Shown: piece by piece, positions 8,824 through 17,569 of the stretch
Position numbering within the stretch: position 1 is the first letter of the stretch
Layout of the letters: every line of letters begins with the position of its first letter
Assembly: GCF_035621495.1 (NCBI RefSeq)
Contig: NZ_CP141821.1
Location: forward strand, 124,001 to 188,000
Direction of reading: 5' to 3'
Length of the DNA stretch: 64,000 nucleotides
Origin: Thermococcus sp. SY098
Lineage (GTDB): Archaea > Methanobacteriota_B > Thermococci > Thermococcales > Thermococcaceae
The notes under the pieces: model-generated
Seen by the model: only the letters and a program-made list of their open reading frames with translations
Database searches by the model: none
What the model was told of the DNA's origin: nothing
Translations under genes and position numbers: made by a program

Positions 8824-9804
8824 TTAATCCTTAATCAAAGCTCCAACTGCCATCCCCAGCGAAATTCCAACGACCAATGAGAGAATAATATATGTAACAT
8901 TAATGTTTTCTGCTTTTGTAGTTTGCTGAATGGGTGTTGTTTTATGGTTCAGCACATCCACTATGGCTTTGGAGTTTTCAATCAGAACTTCGGTATAGGG
9001 CTTGTTAACCCAGATTGTTGTTATGTCAGCTAAGGGCTTTCCAGACCTTTGAGCAAGTTCAATAGCAGCATTCTTTAGAGCCTCTGGACTTTTAGAGGAG
9101 TAAGCTATAAAATCTACAGCATTTGCTGTTTTTAACATTTCGTCAACACTTTTAGCAGGAACCTCTGCTTCAGGCTTTATAGATGCGACAGCCTTTACCC
9201 CAAGCCACTCAAGGGCATACTGCTGAGAGGGCAATTCGATAATGGCAGTTGAGTTCTCGGCCAAAGCTTTATACGCTTTAACTATTGCCAGAACTTTTGT
9301 TTCAAACCTCTCATACTGTCTCACATAGAGCTCTCGATTCTGCGGATATCTTTCTGATAATGCTTCAGCTGTAGCTTTTGCAATTGCCAGAGCATTGTAT
9401 GGGTCAAGCCATATCCCATGTGGGTTGTTTTTATTATTGTACCATCTTTCAGGCAGAAATCTGAAGCCGTATTTCCTGTAATCCTCTGCAAACAGCACAT
9501 CTGCGTTTATTGTTCCTTCTTCCTTAAGTTGCTTCATCTTCTGCTCTGCTGGTAGATGCCCGTTGGCTGTTACAACAACATCCGCCTTTTTGATGAGCTC
9601 AATCTGCTCAGGGGTAAGCTGGTACTGGTGAGGATCAGCTCCGGGCGGGACAATGTAAACGACATCTACAGAGTCCCCAAATACCTCTTTTATTATCTCC
9701 GCTAAGGGAGGTATGCTTGCGACTATAAGAGGCTTTTCAGCACTCACCTCGGGAGATAATAGTGAAGTGAGGATGAGTATGAGGATTAGTGACTTCGCCC
9801 TCAT
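8824..9804 (-). CDS. ABC-type metal (Zn/Mn-like) substrate-binding protein with C-terminal membrane anchor
   Basis: Cluster A-I (ZnuA/TroA-type) solute-binding protein. After a signal peptide (ending SPEVSA) the chain shows IVASIPPLAEIIKEVFG, the metal-site phrase PGADPHQYQLTP (His ligand) and NPHGIWLDPYNA (second His), then Glu/Asp positions later in the chain. The C-terminus ends in a hydrophobic helix (TYIILSLVVGISLGMAVGALI), so the receptor is anchored by a membrane helix rather than a lipid. No permease or ATPase gene is adjacent. The ribosome binding site AGGGTGACC lies inside an inverted repeat at 9805-9822. Metal specificity cannot be told from sequence. Confidence 0.85.
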   Translation of the reverse strand: MRAKSLILILILTSLLSPEVSAEKPLIVASIPPLAEIIKEVFGDSVDVVYIVPPGADPHQYQLTPEQIELIKKADVVVTANGHLPAEQKMKQLKEEGTINADVLFAEDYRKYGFRFLPERWYNNKNNPHGIWLDPYNALAIAKATAEALSERYPQNRELYVRQYERFETKVLAIVKAYKALAENSTAIIELPSQQYALEWLGVKAVASIKPEAEVPAKSVDEMLKTANAVDFIAYSSKSPEALKNAAIELAQRSGKPLADITTIWVNKPYTEVLIENSKAIVDVLNHKTTPIQQTTKAENINVTYIILSLVVGISLGMAVGALIKD

Positions 9805-9822
9805 TTTTAGGTCACCCTAAAA
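9805..9822 (-). promoter_or_regulatory. Inverted repeat TTTTAGG-N4-CCTAAAA over the ribosome binding site of the metal receptor
   Basis: Perfect 7-bp arms (9805-9811 and 9816-9822) separated by TCAC directly abut the start codon of the metal-binding receptor and enclose its ribosome binding site. The half-site TTAGG/CCTAA is reminiscent of DtxR-family metal-regulator operators. It may be an operator or an RNA hairpin that occludes translation, or partly chance because the GGTGA motif lies within it. Confidence 0.4.
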
Positions 9823-9897
9823 TCATTAATCTGTTTAGCTTTAAAACCTTGTGCAAATTTTTAAAGATAGGTTCAAAATCCTTATGGGTGGAGATCT

Positions 9898-11685
9898 GTG
9901 AGGAAGCTTTTGATTTTCTTAATTTTTGTGATTCTCACTTCTCCAGTCTATTCGTATCAGTATCAAACAGACAAGGTTTATGTTGAGATAGATCCAAATG
10001 AGGAGCTCTTGAGCATCGTTTATTACCTCGCTTTCGGGGCTGATGAGTTCGTCATACCCCATTATGACTACATCCAAGATGTTGAGACATATTTTGCCAG
10101 TTATAAGAACCATACTGCAGTTCAAATGCTGAGGCAATACTTCAGCGATGCAGAGACAATTCCTCAAAGGGATTACAAGCTTTTTGTCCTCGATGCGTAT
10201 ATCCTTCAATTTTCAAATCCTCCAGAAATGAAGAGGATTTATACAGGATGGCAGGACTCAGATTTGGACAAAATCATCGATGCTCTAAGGACATTTGCTC
10301 AGGATACGAACTTCATGGAGTTCTTTAAGGCACATGAAAGATATTACAAGCGAGATTTGGAAGTGTATACTTCTGCTATTCAGCTCTTGCCTCCAGATGA
10401 ATTCATGAAGCAGTACATGAACCTAACAAATACCAGATTTGAATTCCATCTGCCGTACTTGGTGTGCATCCACGGGCACAGCTTTTATGCAGAGGACAAT
10501 GGCGCCGAGATTTATGGCTCCGGTGGGATGCCGCCTCTTGTAAGAAGGGCTCCCCCGAGAACTTTATGGAGCTTAGAAAGGGCCAAGGATACCATATTTG
10601 GTCTTCCCCTTAATGCCGTCTATGTAAATAACAGGAAATTTGATGAGCTTTGGATTTTGGACTTTATCTACCATGAGCTTGGACATGACATCACCAGCGA
10701 GAAACTTGATGAGTATTACAGCTCTGAAGTTGAACCCCTCCACTATCTTGAGGACACAATAGAGGAGGATATGCCATATCTGGCGACTTATGATATCCAC
10801 TTCTGGTTTGACACCATGATGATTTATGAGAGCTTTGCCGATGCTTGGGCATATTTCGCACTAAGCCATATAGACAAGGATTATGCCGAGTGGAACCTCC
10901 AAATGCAGAGGGCATGGGGTGAATTCTGGCAGGATTACATGATAAAGCTTTATCAAAAATACACAGCCCTAAGCATAAAAGAAAACCGGAGTTTTAGTGA
11001 ATACATCCCCCTGATACTCAGGGAGCTTGCTGAAAAAGTCTCCCCTGAAAATACCAAGGAAATTTACGAGAAAAACGTTCTTGTAACACCCCTAAGAGCC
11101 TTGGATGATGTTGTCAAAGATGGAGGAGTAATAATTGTCTACGGCACTCAAAATCCAGATAAGAGAGGGTCTGAATATGATAGAGAAACTGCAGAGATAG
11201 TGAAAAATTATCTCAAAACATTTTACTCACAGTGGCATGAAGACATTAAAATTGAAGTCAAAGCTGATGTAAATATGACGAATGAGGACTTAAAGAAAGA
11301 CTTAATCCTCATAGGTGGTCCTGTCAGCAATAAGGTCGTGCAACAGTTTGAGGAATATTTTCCATTGAGATTCGTCTACAAAAATGGTGCCTGGATTTTA
11401 GAGAAAAACCCAGAGTTCGGAAGTGTTAGGACATTTCTCATAACTCCGGATAATATAAAAGAAATCCCCTTCATGGAACTCTCCTACAGCTCACCTCAGA
11501 CATCCCTATTGCTCGCCATAAGAAATCCCCTGAAAAAAGATAATTACATAATCTGGATTGCCGGTGCAGACAGGTATTCAACGAGAAGATACAGAAATCC
11601 AACCTATTATCTGGTCAGCTATGAAATTTATGATGGAGAAAAGATAGAGGATGGATTCTACGTTCAGCCGTTGCTTTCATCGTAA
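9898..11685 (+). CDS. Secreted DUF4932-like metallopeptidase (HELGH) with C-terminal surface domain, 595 aa
   Basis: Start is GTG 9898 with GGGTGGAG a few bases upstream and TTTTTAAAGAT about 25 nt before the likely transcript start. A signal peptide (LLIFLIFVILTSPVYS) leads into a domain with the zinc-protease motif YHELGHDIT (His259, Glu260, His263) and a downstream glutamate in MIYESFADAWAYF that could be the third ligand, the arrangement of gluzincin-like DUF4932 proteins. From about residue 410 the chain changes to a separate domain with IIVYGTQNPDKRGSE and ILIGGPVSNKVV, reminiscent of archaeal S-layer proteins. No membrane anchor is present. It is divergent from the metal-binding receptor. 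Confidence 0.8.
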   Translation: MRKLLIFLIFVILTSPVYSYQYQTDKVYVEIDPNEELLSIVYYLAFGADEFVIPHYDYIQDVETYFASYKNHTAVQMLRQYFSDAETIPQRDYKLFVLDAYILQFSNPPEMKRIYTGWQDSDLDKIIDALRTFAQDTNFMEFFKAHERYYKRDLEVYTSAIQLLPPDEFMKQYMNLTNTRFEFHLPYLVCIHGHSFYAEDNGAEIYGSGGMPPLVRRAPPRTLWSLERAKDTIFGLPLNAVYVNNRKFDELWILDFIYHELGHDITSEKLDEYYSSEVEPLHYLEDTIEEDMPYLATYDIHFWFDTMMIYESFADAWAYFALSHIDKDYAEWNLQMQRAWGEFWQDYMIKLYQKYTALSIKENRSFSEYIPLILRELAEKVSPENTKEIYEKNVLVTPLRALDDVVKDGGVIIVYGTQNPDKRGSEYDRETAEIVKNYLKTFYSQWHEDIKIEVKADVNMTNEDLKKDLILIGGPVSNKVVQQFEEYFPLRFVYKNGAWILEKNPEFGSVRTFLITPDNIKEIPFMELSYSSPQTSLLLAIRNPLKKDNYIIWIAGADRYSTRRYRNPTYYLVSYEIYDGEKIEDGFYVQPLLSS

Positions 11686-11993
11686 CTCTCTCCATCCCCT
11701 CCTCCTTTGTTTTCCCCATTGTTGTCACTCTTTATGTACGGCTTCCCAATTGCAATGCTGAAGCCTTTGAATGAATCATCTTTTTTGTGGAACTCAATTG
11801 CTAAGGGCAAATCGTTGTCGTCATTTATGACAATCCTAACTATCCTTGCCCGTGAATGATCATTTAGATAATCCTCTTTCAGCTGCTCATAGTTGTCGAT
11901 AGCATTGTTTATGCTCTCTTCGTGCATTTCATAAATTTCCCTTGAATAATTGCTGTGGTTTTTGATGGCTTCTATGGTTTTCTTCTTGTCCAA
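11664..11993 (-). CDS. Hypothetical protein, 109 aa
   Basis: Small, charged protein, not recognised. The N-terminal half is helical and amphipathic (TIEAIKNHSNYSREIYEM...), the middle has a short beta region (ARIVRIVINDDND, PLAIEFHKK), and the tail is low-complexity Gly/Asp/Asn/Ser. It lies 12 bp downstream of the phosphoribosyltransferase gene on the same strand, so it is probably co-transcribed with it, and its 3' end overlaps the convergent metallopeptidase gene by 22 bp. No signal peptide. Confidence 0.6.
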   Translation of the reverse strand: MDKKKTIEAIKNHSNYSREIYEMHEESINNAIDNYEQLKEDYLNDHSRARIVRIVINDDNDLPLAIEFHKKDDSFKGFSIAIGKPYIKSDNNGENKGGGDGESYDESNG

Positions 11994-12005
11994 GATACCA
12001 CAACC

Positions 12006-12653
12006 TCAAGGTTTGAGCCAGAATTCTCCTTCCTTCTTAAATATTTTTCTCTTCTCTGCTATGCTCAAAGCATGTTCAAGTCTTTCCTTTGGAACCTCAA
12101 TACCATGAAGCTCCCTGAAAAGAGCTATGATTTCAGCTGTAGTGAGCCTTTCCCTCTCCTCAAAGAGGTTGTTTGTCAGGTTTATCATGTCTTCAACAAA
12201 ATTCCATGGGAATACAATCCAGGCCCAGTCGATCTCCTCTCCGTAGTAATCGGGTCTGAACTTTGATGTCTTTATCACCAATAGGGTTGCGGCTTTAACC
12301 TCAGCTGGACTCTTGCTTTCAACATAGCTTTTAGCCAGAGTCAAGCTTTCCCCTGTGTCAGCTATGTCATCGACAATTAGGACTTTCTTTCCTTCAAAAG
12401 GATACTCTGTTCCATACTTTAACTTGGCCTTTCCATCTGGTGTTGCTGTAATTCCCCAGTGCTCAACTTTGATGCTCACTAAGTCTTTGATGCCGAGATA
12501 ATCACAGTACAGCCTTGCTGGAACCCAGCCACCTCTTGCAAGCCCGACTACAACATCTGGCTTCCAGCCTTCCTCAAGAATTTTTTGAGCCCCTCCCTTT
12601 GCCCATCTCTCAATATCATCCCAAGAAGCGAGATATGCTGGAAACTTCTTCAT
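12006..12653 (-). CDS. Purine phosphoribosyltransferase (xanthine/hypoxanthine-type)
   Basis: Type I phosphoribosyltransferase with the PRPP-binding motif VLIVDDIADTGESL near the middle and PDVVVGLARGGWVPARL upstream, as in archaeal purine salvage enzymes. It would transfer a purine base to PRPP in the cytoplasm. A longer frame begins at 12686, but that ATG sits within three bases of the TATA-like TTTAAATA; transcription should start near 12665, so I choose ATG 12653 (MKKFPAYLASWDD), preceded by GGGAAATC. The C-terminal ~60 residues (LTTAEIIALFRELHG...) look like an extra helical, winged-helix-like extension. Base specificity is inferred, not seen. Confidence 0.85.
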   Translation of the reverse strand: MKKFPAYLASWDDIERWAKGGAQKILEEGWKPDVVVGLARGGWVPARLYCDYLGIKDLVSIKVEHWGITATPDGKAKLKYGTEYPFEGKKVLIVDDIADTGESLTLAKSYVESKSPAEVKAATLLVIKTSKFRPDYYGEEIDWAWIVFPWNFVEDMINLTNNLFEERERLTTAEIIALFRELHGIEVPKERLEHALSIAEKRKIFKKEGEFWLKP

Positions 12654-12723
12654 GATTTCCCTTAACGGCGTTAATGAATTGGGCATATTTAAATGTTTCC
12701 ATGAGAAAAATGAAATGAAAAAA

Positions 12724-14040
12724 TCACTTTTTAAGCAGGTTCATTGCAACTTCTGCATAAATTTTGGGGAGCAGTTCAAGAGAATCAACGTCTGCATATT
12801 CATTAGGTCCATGAACATTTCCTCCTCTCGGTCCAAAATCTATGGACTCAACACCATAGGGAGTGAAATACCTCGAATCTGATGCTCCGGCACCTTCAAC
12901 AGGTTTGGCTTTCTCTCCAAAGCTTTCTAAGGTCTTCATCATTGCCCTAACAAGCTTTGAATCTGGTGGTGTAAATAGGTATCCCGCCTTTTCATTGTGT
13001 CTAACAGTCAGCTTTGCATTTGGAATGTTAAACTCTAAAATTTCCTTGAGCACTTTTTCTATCTGCCCAGAGGAGTGGCTCATTGCCCTTATATCAAGTC
13101 TGAGCCTGTGAACTCCATTTTCAAATGAATATAAGTTGGGAGTTACTGAAACTCCAAAGTCGCTGTATCTTTCAGCACTTATAGGAGCTCTAACCAACGG
13201 AACTATGCTCTTTAAAAGCTCTGTTAAGCCCAGATCAGCCTCGACTTCTTCCCCACTCTCGCATGGCTCTACATATGTGAGCTCAACTCTGCTTGGCAGA
13301 ACATTTGACTTCAGGAATTTACCCTCTAATTTCACAGCAAAGACATCGCTGTTTCTCAGGAAGTGAGAAAGGGCAACCATTGGATGCATATCAACCCCGG
13401 GCATGAAATAAGCGGCATGTCTTGTTTGAAGTACAGGCGTGTTTATGGTGAATGACCTTTTCATCACTTTGCCTCTAATTGTAATTTTCTGCTGGGGTAT
13501 TTCAATTACAGCTCCAAACCCCTTTCTTCTCCTGATTATTGGGTTCATTCCAGCCCCATCGGCGTTGATTAGATATTGCGGAAGCTTATTCTCTTCCTTC
13601 AGCTTCTCTGCTATGTGCATTGCCAATTTGCCGCCAATCTCCTCATCTCCAGTAAAAGCAAAAATTACCCTTCCACCGAGCCTTTTTGTTGAAAGCTCCC
13701 TTAAAGCAAGCATTATCCCAGCTACATTGCCTTTGTCATCTGCACTCCCCCTTCCATAGGCTTTGTTCCCAACTACAGTCAGCTTGAACGGATCGGTCTT
13801 CCACTCCTCTACATTCACTGGAACGACATCAAAGTGCGCCATGAACATGATTTTCGGAGTACCTTCTCCAATTTCACCATAGACTGCATAGTACCCATCT
13901 TTCTCAATTATCTCGCTCTCTATTCCCCAGGAATTTAAAGTATCTCTGATGAATTTCGGACACTCTTTGTCTGGCTTCTTTCCTTTGGCTGGGTCATTTA
14001 CGGTTTCAAACTCAATCAGCTGGGACAATAATTCCATCAT
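12724..14040 (-). CDS. M20 family metallopeptidase (ArgE/DapE-like deacylase)
   Basis: Zinc-dependent amidohydrolase/peptidase of the M20 family. Visible metal and catalytic motifs in order: MAHFDVVPV (His, Asp), GRGSADDKGN (Asp), FTGDEEIGG (Glu-Glu), INADGAG (Asp) and, near the C-terminus, GGNVHGPNEY (His). The dimerisation lid lies between. Likely substrates are N-acyl amino acids or small peptides; the exact one is not deducible. I place the start at 14040 (MMELLSQLIEF), because GGTG lies 8-11 bases upstream; the ATG at 14064 is only about 9 bases from the TTAAATAT promoter element. 438 aa, typical length. Confidence 0.87.
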   Translation of the reverse strand: MMELLSQLIEFETVNDPAKGKKPDKECPKFIRDTLNSWGIESEIIEKDGYYAVYGEIGEGTPKIMFMAHFDVVPVNVEEWKTDPFKLTVVGNKAYGRGSADDKGNVAGIMLALRELSTKRLGGRVIFAFTGDEEIGGKLAMHIAEKLKEENKLPQYLINADGAGMNPIIRRRKGFGAVIEIPQQKITIRGKVMKRSFTINTPVLQTRHAAYFMPGVDMHPMVALSHFLRNSDVFAVKLEGKFLKSNVLPSRVELTYVEPCESGEEVEADLGLTELLKSIVPLVRAPISAERYSDFGVSVTPNLYSFENGVHRLRLDIRAMSHSSGQIEKVLKEILEFNIPNAKLTVRHNEKAGYLFTPPDSKLVRAMMKTLESFGEKAKPVEGAGASDSRYFTPYGVESIDFGPRGGNVHGPNEYADVDSLELLPKIYAEVAMNLLKK

Positions 14041-14137
14041 TTTTAGCACCGTTAAGATTTCCATCGAAATGATATTTAACCTTTTAGCTCAAAGTTTTAA
14101 AAGGAACATCTGTAAATTAAAGCGGGGAGGTGGAAAA

Positions 14138-14386
14138 ATGGAGCCAAGACCAATGATACTTGATGACAACCCAGAAATCATGCCCGGTGGAGAAGATGAC
14201 GTTGGAGAAGAGGCTGAAACTGTGGAGCAGTTCTTTGCAAAGAGCCAGGGAAACACACTGTATTTCTCATATGCAACAACCCATGCCAAAATAACCATTG
14301 GAATCAGCCACGACAGCGCAACTCTTGAAGAGATGGTAAAAGCTGCGAAAGAGCTAATAAATGAGTTTAGAAAGAAAAAAGAGTAA
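14138..14386 (+). CDS. Small acidic conserved hypothetical protein, 82 aa
   Basis: Start at ATG 14138 is fixed by GGGGAGGTGG immediately upstream; the open frame extends further back but over the divergent peptidase gene. The N-terminal 30 residues are acidic and Pro/Met-rich (PMILDDNPEIMPGGEDD), followed by a compact region with a hydrophobic strand (GNTLYFSYATTHAKITIGI) and a C-terminal helix ending in KKK. It has a TATA-like TTTTAAAAG about 40 bp upstream. It converges with the next gene with a 2-bp gap. Family and function unknown. Confidence 0.75.
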   Translation: MEPRPMILDDNPEIMPGGEDDVGEEAETVEQFFAKSQGNTLYFSYATTHAKITIGISHDSATLEEMVKAAKELINEFRKKKE

Positions 14387-14388
14387 CT

Positions 14389-14742
14389 TTATGTCTCTTT
14401 TTTCCTGTAGAGGGTTAACGACACAGAGTTGTTCTCAAATTTTATCTCTGCTCTGTCTGTCATCATGCCAATAACCGAAAGCTCCGTGTCTTCTTCAACT
14501 TCCCCAACAAGCGTCCAGTAGTACTCACTGATTTCATCATGTTTTGGCAGAGATAGAAGCTTGGTAAGCTCCTTTACGAGGGGATCGTCCCTGTTTATCC
14601 TGTCAACGTGCAAGTGTATTCTAAAGGCATCACCTTCATCCTCAATGTGAATGCTCAGCTTTTTTGCCCCATGACGGAGGCAGAAGGTTACCAGCTCATC
14701 AACGATTTTTGCTATCTTTTTGGGCTCCTCATCCATTTTCAT
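14389..14742 (-). CDS. Conserved hypothetical protein, 117 aa, coupled to DUF1576 gene
   Basis: Soluble alpha/beta protein (AKIVDELVTFCLRHGAKKLSIHIED, then AFRIHLHVDRI), with an acidic centre. Its architecture recalls small ligand-binding or regulatory domains but I cannot name it. The start overlaps the stop of the upstream DUF1576 membrane protein by 4 bp, so the two are translationally coupled and may work together. No signal peptide or metal motif is visible. Confidence 0.7.
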   Translation of the reverse strand: MKMDEEPKKIAKIVDELVTFCLRHGAKKLSIHIEDEGDAFRIHLHVDRINRDDPLVKELTKLLSLPKHDEISEYYWTLVGEVEEDTELSVIGMMTDRAEIKFENNSVSLTLYRKKET

Positions 14743-15971
14743 GCCTCCTTTCCGAATGCTCTGAGTATTGGAACGAGAATTGTAGCAACGATACCTCCAG
14801 AAAACCCGTTGTTGTACAGGTTTATTCCCCCATGGAGATAACCTACGTTAAGGACGACAAACATGTGCAGCATTCCTGCAGCTATCCCTGCCAAAGCTCC
14901 AAAAGATCCGGCTATTGGAGCCAGCGTTGTTCCAAAGAGTGCAGTTATTGCCAACACCGTTGGATGGATGTTTTTAAATATCAGGATTTCTCCAAGGAAA
15001 ATGCCAAGAATGACTGGAAGCGAGTTGAGTGGATGCTTTCCAAATGCTGAAAAGCCAACAAGAGTTAGAAGGCCAGCCACAACAGGACCGTTAACTGGAC
15101 TTTTCGCTAATGCAACCACAGCCAAACCCATCAGCCCCATGATCCCCATATTGATCAGTGAAACCTCAAAACCTTCAAGCTGAACAAAATCTGTGACAAT
15201 TCTTCCGTTGAGTTTCATTATCCTTCCGTATCCCTTAAAACTTCTGCCGTTTAGGTAAACTCCTAAGAACAGGAGAAATAAAAAGAATGCGCTGAGGAGG
15301 ACCTTCAGCTCAAGATTGTATTCGCTGCTCAATATAAACTGCTTTTCTGGTTCAATTCCCAGACCCCTCTTCACTGCCATTAATACTCCCCCAAGAAGTC
15401 CGCCCGTGAACCCTATGTTGTACAAGTTGTATCCATCGTGAACCCTGAGCATGTGGGCTGAGAGAGGTGGCATTATGAAACCCACGATTACTCCGCCAAG
15501 AAATCCAACAATGAACCCTAATTTACCCAAGGAGGGGCTTATGAGGAGCTCAGTTACAAGGGGCGCAAGTGTTGTGGCAAACATCATAATTAGAATGACG
15601 CTCTTGAAGGATGTTCCTTTGTATCGGGTGTACAAGTAGCCACCAACGTATATTGGCCAGACATTTATTATGTTCTTCCCCATAAAGGCAAACCCGGCTA
15701 TTGTCAGTACCGCCGCAATTATTGGGCCTGTGGGCTCGATTTTGAGTCGATAGAGCAGATACACATTAGCTAAAGTTAGGAGGGCTGAATTTATCAGCGT
15801 TGCACCTATGCCGCCGACCGCCAAGTAGTCCACAAGGAGCACATCAGAATGGAGGACTATGGCTTTGAGACCTTTAATCATGTTTTCTGGGGTGTCAAGC
15901 AAAAATGCAGCAACGATCATTAGAAGCGGGAGCGTTAAAAGAATATAAAACCTGGGGGATAACCTGTTCAT
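14739..15971 (-). CDS. DUF1576 integral membrane protein, 410 aa
   Basis: About ten hydrophobic helices. The protein is internally duplicated: the first half has GPIIAAVLTIAGFAFMGKN, a TTLAP segment and GYNLYNIGFTGGLLGG; the second half repeats this as GPVVAGLLTLVGFSAFGKH, TTLAPIAG and GINLYNNGFSGGIVA. This is the pattern of the DUF1576 family, whose function is not established; paired repeats are common in transporters. It is first gene of a two-gene unit with the 117-aa protein. Confidence 0.82.
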   Translation of the reverse strand: MNRLSPRFYILLTLPLLMIVAAFLLDTPENMIKGLKAIVLHSDVLLVDYLAVGGIGATLINSALLTLANVYLLYRLKIEPTGPIIAAVLTIAGFAFMGKNIINVWPIYVGGYLYTRYKGTSFKSVILIMMFATTLAPLVTELLISPSLGKLGFIVGFLGGVIVGFIMPPLSAHMLRVHDGYNLYNIGFTGGLLGGVLMAVKRGLGIEPEKQFILSSEYNLELKVLLSAFFLFLLFLGVYLNGRSFKGYGRIMKLNGRIVTDFVQLEGFEVSLINMGIMGLMGLAVVALAKSPVNGPVVAGLLTLVGFSAFGKHPLNSLPVILGIFLGEILIFKNIHPTVLAITALFGTTLAPIAGSFGALAGIAAGMLHMFVVLNVGYLHGGINLYNNGFSGGIVATILVPILRAFGKEA

Positions 15972-16024
15972 TGAAGTGTTTCCTCCTATGAGTTGTGGAG
16001 ATGGTAATTCAGTTGTTCAGATAT

Positions 16025-17458
16025 TTAAACATTTATCCTCTTCCAAATTGTGCCCTGTGGAGTGTCTTCAAGCTGAATGCCGAGCTCTCTAAGCTCCGCT
16101 CTAATTTTATCCGCCAAAGCATAGTTTTTCTGCTTTCTCAACTCAGCTCTAACTTGGATTAACAGCTCAATCAGTTCTTTTTCTTTTGTCTCCTTCGTCT
16201 CTTTGAAGTATTCCTCAAAGATCCCAAAGACCTCGCCGACCATCTTGAAGAACTCAAGGGCTTTTCTCAGGACGCTTTCCTTTGGCTTTTTCACCTTTGC
16301 TAAGTACTTGTTCACAGCGTTTGCCACTTCAAATATCGGCTTCATGGCTTCAGCTGTGTTAAAGTCATCGTCCATTGCTTCATAGAACCTTTTCTTAGCT
16401 TCTCTAATCACTTCATAGAGTTCAAACTCCTCTTTGCTCCATTTGAATGGTATCTCCGCTTTTTCAAGGGCAATTCTGATGTTTTCAATTGTGTTGTAAA
16501 GCTTTTCAAGGTTGTTCTTTGCGTGCTGTATCCCTTCTTCCGTGTAGTCAAGAGGTGAGCGGTAGTGCTTCTGCAGAACAAAGAACCTTATAACCTCCGG
16601 GGAGTATCTCTGTAGAAGCTCCCTTATCGTGACAAAATTTCCTAAGCTTTTGCTCATCTTCTCTCCTTTGACCATAACGAAACCTGTATGGAGCCAGTAC
16701 CTAACCCATTCCTTACCCGTGCATGCTTCCGTCTGTGCTATCTCGTTTTCATGGTGCGGGAATATTAGGTCATTTCCGCCGCCATGAATGTCAAACTGCT
16801 CTCCCAGATACTTGGTGCTCATTGTTGAACACTCAATGTGCCATCCCGGTCTTCCCTCGCCCCATGGCGAATCCCACTTTGGTTCTCCAGGCTTGGCTTT
16901 CTTCCAGAGGGCGAAATCCTCTGGATTCCTCTTCCCTTCACCGGGCTCAACCCTTGCTCCTTTTCTGAGCTCTTCAAGCTTTATTCCACTGAGCTTCCCA
17001 TAATCTTTAAATTTCTGAACCTCAAAGTAGACCCCATCGCTCCCCTCATATGCGTAGCCTTTCTCTTCAAGATTCTTTACGAATTCAATTATGTCTTGAA
17101 TGTGCTCTGTAACTCTTGGATAAATATCAGCCGGCTTAACTTTCAACGCCTTCATGTCCTCAAGGAAATACTTCAGGAATTTCTCAGCCAATTCCTTTGG
17201 ATCTTCGCCCGTCTCCTGAGCTCTTCTGATGATTTTGTCATCTATGTCTGTAAAGTTCATGACCATCAAGACAGAGTAGCCCTTATGCTCCAGATAACGC
17301 CTTATGACATCAAAAGCAATATACGTCCTCGCATGTCCTAAATGAGTATAATCGTAAACAGTTGGGCCGCAAACGTACATCCTGACTTCTCCTTCTCTCA
17401 GAGGTTTGAATTCCTCCTTCTGCTTTGTAAGAGTATTGTACACTTTCACCTTTATCAC
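16025..17458 (-). CDS. cysS: Cysteinyl-tRNA synthetase
   Basis: Class I aminoacyl-tRNA synthetase charging tRNA-Cys. Signature HLGH at residues 39-42 within CGPTVYDYTHLGHARTY (Cys30 is the first zinc ligand), FDIHGGGNDLIFPHHENE (zinc-binding Cys/His region) and KMSKS at 267-271. The C-terminal anticodon-binding and helical region is complete; total 477 aa is the normal length. It is divergent from the FKBP gene, with about 110 bp between. No irregularities. Confidence 0.97.
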   Translation of the reverse strand: MIKVKVYNTLTKQKEEFKPLREGEVRMYVCGPTVYDYTHLGHARTYIAFDVIRRYLEHKGYSVLMVMNFTDIDDKIIRRAQETGEDPKELAEKFLKYFLEDMKALKVKPADIYPRVTEHIQDIIEFVKNLEEKGYAYEGSDGVYFEVQKFKDYGKLSGIKLEELRKGARVEPGEGKRNPEDFALWKKAKPGEPKWDSPWGEGRPGWHIECSTMSTKYLGEQFDIHGGGNDLIFPHHENEIAQTEACTGKEWVRYWLHTGFVMVKGEKMSKSLGNFVTIRELLQRYSPEVIRFFVLQKHYRSPLDYTEEGIQHAKNNLEKLYNTIENIRIALEKAEIPFKWSKEEFELYEVIREAKKRFYEAMDDDFNTAEAMKPIFEVANAVNKYLAKVKKPKESVLRKALEFFKMVGEVFGIFEEYFKETKETKEKELIELLIQVRAELRKQKNYALADKIRAELRELGIQLEDTPQGTIWKRINV

Positions 17459-17569
17459 CTGAAGAAGATTTTTGCTTGGGTTTTATTAGACTATCGTTGG
17501 AGGCAAGTGCAAAGCTTAAAAACCCACCCTCCCAATTTAAACCAGCTTAAAAAACAGGAGGTCATGCTC

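Noticed and set aside
12654-12686. Upstream ATG of the phosphoribosyltransferase
   Set aside because: It lies within three bases of the TATA element, so it could not be in the transcript.
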